A stretch of 64,000 nucleotides of DNA, taken from Candidatus Nitrospira nitrosa (GTDB lineage: Bacteria > Nitrospirota > Nitrospiria > Nitrospirales > Nitrospiraceae). Shown here piece by piece: positions 27,063 through 35,146 of this stretch; within the stretch, counting starts at the first letter, position 1; each line of letters opens with the position of its first letter. The stretch lies in assembly GCF_001458735.1 (NCBI RefSeq), contig NZ_CZQA01000008.1, positions 124,001-188,000 on the forward strand, given 5' to 3'. The notes beneath the pieces are model-generated. The model saw only the letters and a program-made list of their open reading frames with translations, searched no databases and was not told the origin of the DNA. A program made the translations under genes and the position numbers.

Positions 27063-28046
27063 TTATCGTTTCCTAAACTGTAGGACTAAACAGTCCTTTT
27101 CACGAAACGGAGATTCGATCACGCGCAACAGGAACATCAATAGGTAACGCATCGACGCTGCATCCAACCAATTTCGGTGCCAATCCAATCGGAATTCCTT
27201 TGAATAGAGAGCCGCCTTAAGATTCAGTCGGAACCACGATTCCGGTGTCCGGCTCCACGCCAGGAGCAGATCAAACCCATACTGGTTCGCCAACTTCTTC
27301 ATTGCGTCACGCGTGTAATGAAAGAGATGAAATGGCGCAAACCATCCACTGACCCAATTGCATCCGAATACTTTTCGCCATATGCTGGCGGCATTGGGCA
27401 TGGCAAGATACAGCATCCCGCCATTTCTCAAGATCCTCGAAAGTTCCTGAAAAAACCCATGAGGGTCACGAAGATGCTCAAATACCTGCATGAGGTAGAC
27501 GATATCGAACTCACCCGATGGAAACGGAATATGAGAAAAGTCTTCCACCTTCTTCACATCGTAGCCATGTTTCCGACATGCTTCGACCGTATACGCCGCG
27601 ATCTCTGCTCCCGAGATTGCCACTCCGCGATGATGGAAATCACTCAGGTATCCGGCATGACCGCACCCATAATCAAGGACTCGCGCCCCCGAAGGAACCT
27701 CTACGAAATCCCGTGGGTCCACATCGCCACTGACCCAATGAAACAGCTTTCTGAGGTTCGGATAGCGTGACCCCGCCCTCTGCGAGAAATCGATTTGGTT
27801 ATCTTGTGAATAGGCATGGTAATACGAGGCCAATTGGTCGTCCGTCGGGAGTGGCACCATAGAAATGACCGTGCACTTTTGACACTCGGCAACTCGCCAC
27901 ACCCCAGGCAACCCCTTCCGTCTATCGCTCAGAAGAACCCCTCCGGTACTATCCAGTGCCTTTTCATAACAAACGGGGCAGCCAAGACCGATAGGAGGCA
28001 TCTGGATGGAACCCGCTTGCCCTGCTTGTGTTTCAGAAACAATCAC
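27063..28046 (-). CDS. Class I SAM methyltransferase with N-terminal zinc-ribbon motif
   Basis: Methyltransferase of 327 aa. An N-terminal CX2C ... CX2C pair (GCPVC at about 23-27; ECQKC about 55-59) looks like a zinc ribbon. It is followed by the SAM domain, with RVLDYGCGHAGYL as motif I and IVYLMQVFEHLRDP. Similar zinc-ribbon methyltransferases occur at 28087 and 41588, and the type is common in sugar C-methylation clusters. The gene lies 40 nt after the 28087 gene and is likely co-transcribed with it. Confidence 0.82.
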   Translation of the reverse strand: MIVSETQAGQAGSIQMPPIGLGCPVCYEKALDSTGGVLLSDRRKGLPGVWRVAECQKCTVISMVPLPTDDQLASYYHAYSQDNQIDFSQRAGSRYPNLRKLFHWVSGDVDPRDFVEVPSGARVLDYGCGHAGYLSDFHHRGVAISGAEIAAYTVEACRKHGYDVKKVEDFSHIPFPSGEFDIVYLMQVFEHLRDPHGFFQELSRILRNGGMLYLAMPNAASIWRKVFGCNWVSGWFAPFHLFHYTRDAMKKLANQYGFDLLLAWSRTPESWFRLNLKAALYSKEFRLDWHRNWLDAASMRYLLMFLLRVIESPFREKDCLVLQFRKR

Positions 28047-28086
28047 GTGGTGAATTTACCCGTATCGCGTAAGGAAAAGCACAACA

Positions 28087-28962
28087 CTAATCGCCTACTT
28101 TCATTAGGATAATCAGGGCATGATCAGGGAATCGTGATGGCAACCCATTATATTTCTTCAGCGTCACCATCCTTTTAAAATGACTCAGCAGCGTCCTGTA
28201 GAAAGGATAGTTATACGCAGCAGCCGCATGGGTTGGAACCCAATTTTCAAGCTTGAAGTTAGATAGACTCTCGAAAAACAATCTGGACGGGAAAACAATA
28301 TGCTCAGGATACTGGACATACCACCAATGAGCACCGGACGCCCTTGCACTCACGGACTGAATGTCGCCCGTCAGTACAATCAACTTGCCCCCCTTAACCA
28401 GCTTGTCATGGCAGTTACTCAGAAAGGTTGGAATGTCGTAGAGATGTTCAATCAAATCAAATGCCGTGATGATTTCAAACTGATCCGATATCTCGTCAAA
28501 AGCTTGATAGGGTGTATGCCCTTTGCCGCGTATGACCGCGCGACTGTCATCGGAATATTCCAATCCTGACGTTACACACCCGAATGTTCCAGCGAAGTCG
28601 AGTAGCTCACCGGTATTGCAGCCGACATCCAAGACCCGCCCTTTGTCTTTAAAGACTAGGGACATGGCATGCACAACCTCCGAGGTTTTTGACTGGTCAA
28701 ATGGAATTCTTGACCAACGATCGCCAGCTCGGGACATCGAATATAAGGTTGTGGTTGTCGTCTCCGGAATAATATTTTGAACGAATCCAGAAGAACATTG
28801 CCCGCAAACCCAAATCTCAGGCTGGTGATTCAACCTGATCTCCAGGGAAGAAAAATTTACTGTTCCGCCATAGTCGGCAGAATCTACCTTGTGGACATTA
28901 CTTGAATGGCATAGCGGACAGCCATTTCGCCTAAAACTATTATCGACTAGCGTGATATTCAT
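28087..28962 (-). CDS. Class I SAM methyltransferase with N-terminal zinc-ribbon motif
   Basis: Methyltransferase of 291 aa. N-terminal cysteine pairs GCPLC (about 14-18) and VCGQC (about 52-56) look like a zinc ribbon; motif I is RVLDVGCNTGELL, with AFDLIEHLYDIP after it. It lies directly downstream of the cytidylyltransferase of the phosphoramidate set (31 nt). It could be a second methyltransferase of that pathway, but its ribbon and fold type suggest sugar or glycan methylation instead. It is more AT-rich than neighbours. Confidence 0.8.
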   Translation of the reverse strand: MNITLVDNSFRRNGCPLCHSSNVHKVDSADYGGTVNFSSLEIRLNHQPEIWVCGQCSSGFVQNIIPETTTTTLYSMSRAGDRWSRIPFDQSKTSEVVHAMSLVFKDKGRVLDVGCNTGELLDFAGTFGCVTSGLEYSDDSRAVIRGKGHTPYQAFDEISDQFEIITAFDLIEHLYDIPTFLSNCHDKLVKGGKLIVLTGDIQSVSARASGAHWWYVQYPEHIVFPSRLFFESLSNFKLENWVPTHAAAAYNYPFYRTLLSHFKRMVTLKKYNGLPSRFPDHALIILMKVGD

Positions 28963-28993
28963 CGTTCACAATCACGCGATAACCAGGGTTCTA

Positions 28994-29716
28994 TTACGTC
29001 CCTTCCCCATATATTGCTAAATCCTCTGCGCTATCCACTTCGCCCCACTCTCCTGCGTACGGCAATGCACGGACTTTGACTCCATACCCTATGATCAGCC
29101 GTTGTAACATCCCTGTCATATCCAGCTTATCGCACAGTGTCGAAACCAGTCCTGCACGCAACGATTCGACTTGTCGCCACGAGCCTGGAGTGAATCGCAA
29201 CAGCCCCATATATTGGCCTTGGACATCCTCGATATGCTTAGGCTTCTGTCCTATTTCAAGCAGATCACCATTGTCATCTATTCGGAAGGTTTCCGCATCT
29301 GATAGCGGATCTTCAAAACGGTCCTCCCATAACGCGCGCCAATTCCGATCATAGGTTATTGCCAATTCGGCATTCGCATCCATCAACATTCGTACGGCAC
29401 TGGCATCATAAAAAATGTCCGAATAGCTCACCACACAGGGTACGCTTTTCAACCATTCCTGCGCACAGGCGAGGGAACTAACCATGTTAGTCTCAGCCCA
29501 GCGCGGGTTGTCGAATGGCGTGAGGGCAAACCCTTCGAGCATTTCTTTGCGATACCCCCGTACAATGCCAATTTCAGTAATTCCAGCTCCCTGCAGTGCC
29601 GAAATTTGCCATTGCAGTAGCGTCTTTCCGCGTAGCTCCACCATGCATTTGGGGCGTTCGTCCGTTAAGTATTTCATGCGGCTGCCCCGACCGGCAGCGA
29701 GAATAATGGCTCTCAT
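28994..29716 (-). CDS. Cytidylyltransferase, probable CTP:phosphoglutamine cytidylyltransferase (Cj1416-like)
   Basis: Nucleotidyltransferase of 240 aa with the signature AIILAAGRGSRM at the N-terminus, KCMVEL and VVSYSDIFYD. Proteins of this type are often called phosphocholine cytidylyltransferases. In C. jejuni Cj1416 transfers CMP to the phosphorus of N-phosphoglutamine to give CDP-L-glutamine. The assignment here rests on the neighbours: GATase, glutamine kinase, methyltransferase and CDP-amidate kinase genes all lie upstream in the same orientation. The ATG at 29716 is preferred; a GTG one codon earlier is possible. The sequence alone cannot exclude phosphocholine. Confidence 0.8.
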   Translation of the reverse strand: MRAIILAAGRGSRMKYLTDERPKCMVELRGKTLLQWQISALQGAGITEIGIVRGYRKEMLEGFALTPFDNPRWAETNMVSSLACAQEWLKSVPCVVSYSDIFYDASAVRMLMDANAELAITYDRNWRALWEDRFEDPLSDAETFRIDDNGDLLEIGQKPKHIEDVQGQYMGLLRFTPGSWRQVESLRAGLVSTLCDKLDMTGMLQRLIIGYGVKVRALPYAGEWGEVDSAEDLAIYGEGT

Positions 29717-29859
29717 CACAATTCCATCTCAAGTGAGAGGACGCTGGTCACAGAAGCAGCGGACAGTGCCATGTTCGGGTCCCTGTCAAAACGGTTCAGA
29801 CCCTCTCGAGTCCACGCCACACTGCACGCCGAGCAAGCCCGGGCATTTCCAGCTACCAC

Positions 29860-30498
29860 CTACCCCTGAATCAATGCTTGAAATCTGTTCATATCTGGGG
29901 GTGAAAAGGTGCTTTCACGTTCGGGATGCCACATCCAGCCTTCCCATGGCAGGACCTCATGACGCATAGCCTCAATCGTCCCGTCTTCAGCGCGGGCCAT
30001 TACCACAAACCCCGGCGGGCAATCGGCCAAAGCAACATTATGGAAACTATTCACCTCGTCCGGCCACTCACCAGAGATTGCTACTATTTGCAAGTGATGA
30101 CGGGTACGCACATGACCACTCACCGATATGAGGCTGCCATTCGCCCACACCGCCATCATCTGCATTCCCCGGCAGATTCCCAACGTAGGCAACCTTTGGT
30201 CCTTAGCATAGGCCAGCAAACAATGCTCGGTGCTGTCACGCTCAGGAACTTCACCGATATCATTGCCGCCTGAAAGCAACACGGCATCTGGATTTATGGC
30301 AAATAACCAATCTTGTAACCCCATCCTGTTATCATCGCGTTTAGCCCTTGGCATGAAGATATTGGGTACTGGTACTGGGATACAGCCGCTAGCCGTCAGC
30401 CACTGACACAACCGCTGATCCACTGCATCGCGCCGCTCGCCCCGCTCTGCCCATACATCAACCCTCTGGCTCACAGCCACTTTCAACCCCGTGCTCAA
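29860..30498 (-). CDS. Class I glutamine-amidotransferase-fold hydrolase, probable gamma-glutamyl-CDP-amidate hydrolase (Cj1417-like)
   Basis: Class I GATase fold, 212 aa, with the catalytic triad visible: Cys109 (LGICRGMQ), His191 and Glu193 (MWHPERE). In the C. jejuni capsule pathway the equivalent Cj1417 hydrolyses CDP-L-glutamine to cytidine diphosphoramidate and glutamate. I set the start at the TTG at 30498, which overlaps the kinase stop (TTGA) and has GGAGG 7 nt upstream, so the gene is coupled to the glutamine kinase. No synthetase partner subunit is present, which argues against an ordinary amidotransferase role. Confidence 0.82.
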   Translation of the reverse strand: MSTGLKVAVSQRVDVWAERGERRDAVDQRLCQWLTASGCIPVPVPNIFMPRAKRDDNRMGLQDWLFAINPDAVLLSGGNDIGEVPERDSTEHCLLAYAKDQRLPTLGICRGMQMMAVWANGSLISVSGHVRTRHHLQIVAISGEWPDEVNSFHNVALADCPPGFVVMARAEDGTIEAMRHEVLPWEGWMWHPERESTFSPPDMNRFQALIQG

Positions 30499-32819
30499 GC
30501 CAGTACCTCCACCCGGCGCCCGGCGCAATCCACGTGCAGACGAGTAGCCTGTGACCAACGCCGATATAGCATCTCTCCAGCACCGATGACGGCGGGTAAG
30601 CCCATTTCACCGGCACGGATTGCCATATGTGAATTAGCTCCACCCCAAGCCGTAATCAGCCCGGCTATGGGACAAGCAAATAACCAGTCGAACCCAGGAT
30701 CGGCATTAGGGATACAGACAATCGCACCGACCAGTTTCTCGCGCACATTACATCCCGCAATTGGAGCCGTGACCTGCTTTTGAGTTATGAAATTGGGCGA
30801 CGCTTCCGGCAATTCAAATGCCCACACATCTTCCGGTTGCGCGATTACAGGGGGCAGGGAAAGAGCAAGCGTCTCGCTGTAGCGAGCCGCTCCTTCCTCA
30901 ATGGAGCGAGCAAGGAGGCCCTTTGGATCAGCAGCCGCCACATGGAGTTCCCTGAATACCGCAATGTCGCAGTAAGCAAGACTCTCCTTCGAAAATCCCC
31001 ATTCCGCTCCACAACTGGACACCAAGGCGAGAACATCGGACAGGTTACGGGTGAAATGAAACTTTGCCAATTCTCTCAATTCAATTCCAGCTTGCAGGAA
31101 ATTGAACAATTCAACAGGATTTGACTGCAGACCGTGGGCTTCCAACAGTTGTACTATCTCGCGCATCTGCGGCAATGTCATTGAGAAAGGTTCAGCGGTC
31201 TCTTCCAATGAGGGACGTTGATCCCAGTCAAAATACAACTCTGGCGCCTCATCATAGCGAGGCGACAAAATGTCATAGGTCCCAGGTCGTAAATGTCCGT
31301 AGCGCGCCAGAAAGGTGGCTTTGTCTAGGATTGCCCGGTCTCTGCCCAATTGGCTACTGACAGTGGACACACTCGCCATAAACGAATCGTAATCGGATTG
31401 TGCAAGTATCCCGACCGTAACCAACGATTTGAGCATTTGTATGGCGACAAAGCCTGCCCGCGCTAACCCGGCAAATGGCAAGGTCCCGTAACGTTTGGCG
31501 TCTTCCAGCAACCAATAGATTCGCTCCAGTGGGTCCGAGCTAGAAGAGAGTAGTTGCTCTCGGCGTTGTTTGAGAATATCCAATTTGGCAGCATCGGATC
31601 GCCACAAACCATCTTGCGGATGTACGATGCGGTTCGTGAGGGTTCGAAGGCTATCGGCAATGGTCTTTTGTTCCTCGGCTGAGAATCTCGCTTCCGTTAG
31701 GCGCTCAAGACGTGCCGGCAGATCCAATGTGTAGCATGAAAACACAATCTCGAACTCCACCTTGTCATGCAGAGTGGGCTCGTCTAACAATCGGTCGATG
31801 TAATAATCCACCAGACGTCCGGCCAGTTTCTCGTCCAAATCCGCCGGAATGAATGAATTGAAGGACAGCCTCACATCGATGTAGGGCAACCCGAAGAAGT
31901 GCGGCATCAGCGGGAAGCTACGCAGGTTCCGGTAACCATAGTTATTCCGCTGATATGCCCAAATGGCATCTGTCACTAGCTCGCGGTACAGTGACAACGC
32001 AAGCGGCTTAGGACGCACTCCGATAATTTCGGCAGGGTTCCAATCCGGCATCACACCATAGACTGTGCGCCGCCCCATCAGAAAAGGATGCGGACGCATC
32101 CCGCGTGCTACTTTGTCGGCGATCAATGTAATCCTCTGCGCCTGCACTTCAGGCAACTGACCGGCTGCTGGCATGACCAATGGACGCACCTGCAAGAGCC
32201 ATAGGGTATCCGTATCATTTTTATGGGTGACAGCAAACTCGCAATCCAGCGGTACACCGTCAAACAGCGTCAGCAATTCATCCAACAAAGCCACCGTGCC
32301 ACCCAATTCACGTGGAGGCGGAAACGGGGACAAAGCCGCACCCTGCCATATTCTTCCGTTATACCCTCCCGTCACCCTGGCAGTATCTGATCCTTCGGTC
32401 CAGTTCACCACTCGATAGGATGCGCACGTATTAGGATCATGGGAAAACGCCACCCCAGATCGGACAACGTGTTGCAACATGGGCTGTATCAGCACTTCAT
32501 CGGCATCGACGGCTGCCCCATACGAGGCAATCACTTGCTCGATCGCGCGCTCCAGCCCTTCCGCCGGCACGTCCCGCAAGGTCAGATAAGCCCCGGCATT
32601 GGATCTGCTCGTACCGTCTTCCAGTTGGCAACTAGAGCGCACAATCCATGGAGCAGCACCCAGCGAAGCAGAAACCTGTGCGAGACAACTTCCGCGATCC
32701 CGCCGCCAGTCGGCCACGGTGAACTGCACAAGTCGTGCGATACGGGCAGACTTCAGTCTATGCTGTACCTGCGCCAACGTTCCAGCTTTGGTGGTGAATG
32801 TGAGGATCCTGGATGCCAT
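30495..32819 (-). CDS. PEP-synthase-like kinase, probable L-glutamine kinase (Cj1418-like)
   Basis: Protein of 774 aa. The N-terminal third is a PPDK-type ATP-binding domain (WIVRSSCQLEDG near residue 58; LQVRPLV near 230). A middle region without clear family follows, then a C-terminal PEP-utilising phosphohistidine domain (GLITAWGGANSHMAIRAGEM) with catalytic His731. The PEP-binding TIM barrel of true PEP synthase is missing, as in Cj1418, which phosphorylates the amide nitrogen of glutamine. AAGG precedes the ATG at 32819. Its position between the methyltransferase and GATase genes makes the glutamine kinase role likely. Confidence 0.85.
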   Translation of the reverse strand: MASRILTFTTKAGTLAQVQHRLKSARIARLVQFTVADWRRDRGSCLAQVSASLGAAPWIVRSSCQLEDGTSRSNAGAYLTLRDVPAEGLERAIEQVIASYGAAVDADEVLIQPMLQHVVRSGVAFSHDPNTCASYRVVNWTEGSDTARVTGGYNGRIWQGAALSPFPPPRELGGTVALLDELLTLFDGVPLDCEFAVTHKNDTDTLWLLQVRPLVMPAAGQLPEVQAQRITLIADKVARGMRPHPFLMGRRTVYGVMPDWNPAEIIGVRPKPLALSLYRELVTDAIWAYQRNNYGYRNLRSFPLMPHFFGLPYIDVRLSFNSFIPADLDEKLAGRLVDYYIDRLLDEPTLHDKVEFEIVFSCYTLDLPARLERLTEARFSAEEQKTIADSLRTLTNRIVHPQDGLWRSDAAKLDILKQRREQLLSSSSDPLERIYWLLEDAKRYGTLPFAGLARAGFVAIQMLKSLVTVGILAQSDYDSFMASVSTVSSQLGRDRAILDKATFLARYGHLRPGTYDILSPRYDEAPELYFDWDQRPSLEETAEPFSMTLPQMREIVQLLEAHGLQSNPVELFNFLQAGIELRELAKFHFTRNLSDVLALVSSCGAEWGFSKESLAYCDIAVFRELHVAAADPKGLLARSIEEGAARYSETLALSLPPVIAQPEDVWAFELPEASPNFITQKQVTAPIAGCNVREKLVGAIVCIPNADPGFDWLFACPIAGLITAWGGANSHMAIRAGEMGLPAVIGAGEMLYRRWSQATRLHVDCAGRRVEVLA

Positions 32820-32828
32820 ATGCTTGCC

Positions 32829-33575
32829 TTACACTAATTGAGCAACCCAAATGTTGGTGGAGTACGGAATGCGGATGGTAGCTTGACCCAGCCCTCTTAG
32901 GTACTCCTCAATGGCCTGAACAACCTTTGGGAAATTTGCGCCAGCCTGGCGTGCTAAGGTTGCATGGGATCGCCACGCCTCCACACATTCCTCGATGGAT
33001 TGCTCGTGTACCACACTGGCATCCACATGCACCACTGGGCCAAACAAACCGCTTTCCTCAATCACCGTTGTCTGATTTTCCCGGCGTGTACCATAGCCAT
33101 AACCCGCCACCAACGCTTTGATAATGGATTCGATACGGTCCTGAATCGGATCATCCAATTGACGATGGTTCCACATACACGCAAACCAGCCATTCTGCTT
33201 GAGGATACGGGCAGTTTCCTTAAGAGCCAACTGACGATCACATACATTGAATGAACTGCCAAAGGTGACCATATGGAACGACTGGTCTGTTTGGCCCGTC
33301 TGTTCACCCGTGCCCTCAAACCAGCGTACATTGGGTAACAATGCGGTGCGCTTGATTCCGTTAGCACGCATCGCGTTATTGGGTTCCACTGCTGTGACAT
33401 CAAATCCTCGAACCGCTAGCATCAACGTCAGATGAGCCACTCCAGCCCCGACGTCACAGATCGCACCCGACTTGAGACTGGCAATGGACAACATGGCATT
33501 TATAGCTGGATCCGCATAATCTGGGCGCTTGAGATAGGCATTCGCCAACGTGGTGTAATCCCATTCAGTTTTCAT
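32829..33575 (-). CDS. SAM-dependent methyltransferase of the phosphoramidate set (Cj1419/Cj1420-like position)
   Basis: Class I methyltransferase of 248 aa, with motif I AICDVGAGVAHLTLML and the acidic tail of motif II (TAVEPNNAMR). It lies between the glutamine kinase and the CDP-amidate kinase genes and overlaps the latter by 4 nt (ATGA). In C. jejuni two methyltransferases (Cj1419, Cj1420) act on the phosphoramidate; which step this one performs, and whether a second is needed, is unknown. Confidence 0.78.
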   Translation of the reverse strand: MKTEWDYTTLANAYLKRPDYADPAINAMLSIASLKSGAICDVGAGVAHLTLMLAVRGFDVTAVEPNNAMRANGIKRTALLPNVRWFEGTGEQTGQTDQSFHMVTFGSSFNVCDRQLALKETARILKQNGWFACMWNHRQLDDPIQDRIESIIKALVAGYGYGTRRENQTTVIEESGLFGPVVHVDASVVHEQSIEECVEAWRSHATLARQAGANFPKVVQAIEEYLRGLGQATIRIPYSTNIWVAQLV

Positions 33576-34123
33576 CGAAAGTTTTCCCTCTTGAGATGTT
33601 TCATAAACTCTTCCGCCACTGCATCAACCGATTTCGATGGGTCAAATTCAAGAACCCAATCTGCCGATTCAGGCTCATCGATGGGCAAGTCCAGTCCAGC
33701 CACATCTGAAAGTTCACCGGCATCGAAACGCCGGTATATACCTTTAGGGTCACGGCGACGAAGTTCTTCCACCGGCACTTTTAGATATACCTCAAAATAG
33801 CCAGGCAGGTTTGCCCGATTCCAAACATGGATTTCACGGAACAGGGAGATAGTGGCAATCACCACCGTCACCCCTTGTCCAGCGATGATTCGGCACAAAT
33901 GTGCATACTGAAAGGCCAGGGCCAACCGTCCTTCTCGTCCATGGTTCTTGGCATTGGCCGCCGTCGCGCCAAATACATCGCGTAACTCATCTCCATCTAA
34001 AAATACAACCACTTCTCCACTGACACGCAGCTGCGCAACAATCTTGCCTGCCAGCGTTGTTTTCCCGGCTCCTGAAAGTCCCGTGATCCAATATACTGCC
34101 GCCTGCTTCACACGTTGTACCAA
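33572..34123 (-). CDS. CysC-like kinase, probable cytidine-diphosphoramidate kinase (Cj1415-like)
   Basis: P-loop kinase of 183 aa with Walker A GLSGAGKTT at 15-23. It resembles APS kinase but departs from CysC at key signatures: DGDELRDVFG instead of DGDNVRHGL, and the SPYEAPE segment is missing. In C. jejuni Cj1415, long annotated as APS kinase, phosphorylates the 3'-hydroxyl of cytidine diphosphoramidate. I placed the start at the TTG at 34123 because AAGAGG lies about 7 nt upstream. The IS30 element begins about 18 nt upstream, so the original promoter or operon link may be lost. Confidence 0.8.
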   Translation of the reverse strand: MVQRVKQAAVYWITGLSGAGKTTLAGKIVAQLRVSGEVVVFLDGDELRDVFGATAANAKNHGREGRLALAFQYAHLCRIIAGQGVTVVIATISLFREIHVWNRANLPGYFEVYLKVPVEELRRRDPKGIYRRFDAGELSDVAGLDLPIDEPESADWVLEFDPSKSVDAVAEEFMKHLKRENFR

Positions 34124-34140
34124 CCATTAACCTCTTAAGT

Positions 34141-34159
34141 TCTAGCTCCAAGTGCAACG
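34141..34159 (+). repeat. IS30 left terminal inverted repeat
   Basis: Left end of the IS30-type element. It matches the complement of 35128-35146 at about 16 of 19 positions, with a perfect 13-base core at its inner side. Confidence 0.8.
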
Positions 34160-34201
34160 CTGCCAGCCCCTCATGGGCTATGGTGTTGCCATGCGAACAC
34201 G

Positions 34202-35146
34202 ATGCTCTCAACAGCTGAACGTGCAACCGTCAGTCTAGGGCTCGCCCAAGGGCATTCGCTCCGAACCCTGGCGCGGATTTGGGGACGGGCCCCGAGCCCT
34301 GTGAGCCGCGAGGTCGCTCGGAACCCGATACCCGACTGTCCCTCCCGGGCCTGTACGACGCAGCACCACGCAGATATTCGAGCTCACCGCCCACGGCGCC
34401 TTCGCAAACTCCGTGACCCATGGTTGTGGCCGTCTGTCTGGACGCACCTGACGGCGGGCTGCTCATCTGAGCAGATTGCGGGACGTCTGCATCGCCGGTA
34501 TCCTGACGACATGAGCAAGTCGCTGTCTGCTGAAACCATCTAGGCAGGACTGTAGGTGCTGCCACGTGGCGCCTTGCGGACTAAATGGTTGACAGCCCTG
34601 CGCCAGGTGCGTAAGACCCGTCGACCTCGGGCGCGTAGGAAGGACCGACGCGGCCACTCGTGCAGTGCCGTGGCACTGGGAGGGCGACCGCCTCAAGGGA
34701 GCGCAGAGTGGTTCGACCGTGGGCACCCTGGTGGAACGGACGCCCCTCCTGATCCTACTGGCTCGCATGGACGGGACGGCTGCCACGAGAGCTTACCAGG
34801 GCTTCACGAAGATGCTTTGGCATGTCCCTACCCCACTGCGGAAAATGCTGACCTATGATCGGGGGGAAAGAGATGGCGGAGCCTGAGCGGGTAGCGAACC
34901 GCCTCTCGCTCCAGGTGTACGCTGCCGATCCGCACAGCCCCGGCAACACGGGCCCAACGAGACGACCAATGGCTTGCTGCGCCAATACTTGCCAAGGGCA
35001 CTCCTCTCTCCACATCCACCCAGAGTGACCTGACCGCCATCGTGCATCAGCTCAATACGCGCCCACGAAAATGTTTGAACTTTGCGACGCCTCTGGAGGT
35101 TGACGCGCAGTGGCGTCAGTATTCACTCGTTGCACTTGGAACTTGA
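34202..35146 (+). pseudogene. IS30-family transposase, inactivated
   Basis: The reading begins LSTAERATVSLGLAQGHSLR, a classic IS30 helix-turn-helix, and continues through SSEQIAGRLHRRYPDD. Two in-frame TAG codons (34541 and 34556) stand where conserved tyrosines are expected (ETI*AGL*VLPRGALR). A deletion near 34640-34665 removes about 20 residues and shifts the frame. The next segment reads WHWEGDRLKGA, GTLVERT and LTYDRG (DDE domain). After more shifts near 34870-35000 the C-terminus ADPHSP ... NGLLRQYLP ... NTRPRKCLNFATPLEV can be followed to a stop at 35144-35146. It cannot make an active transposase. Confidence 0.88.

Larger units (their letters stand above)
34141..35146 (+). mobile_element. 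IS30-family insertion element, degenerate
   Basis: A 1006-bp element bounded by inverted repeats of about 19 bp that share a perfect 13-bp core (TCCAAGTGCAACG at 34147-34159, its complement at 35128-35140). It contains a broken IS30-type transposase on the plus strand, opposite to the surrounding operon. Its right end lies within the 3' end of the sulfotransferase gene. I cannot confirm a target duplication. Confidence 0.85.

Noticed and set aside
30495-32819. PEP synthase or pyruvate phosphate dikinase
   Set aside because: The PEP/pyruvate-binding TIM barrel is missing; the phosphohistidine domain is C-terminal and the neighbours point to glutamine kinase.
33572-34123. Second APS kinase (cysC)
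   Set aside because: Lacks the CysC signatures around DGDNVRHGL and SPYEAPE, and lies among phosphoramidate genes, so the CDP-amidate kinase reading is better.
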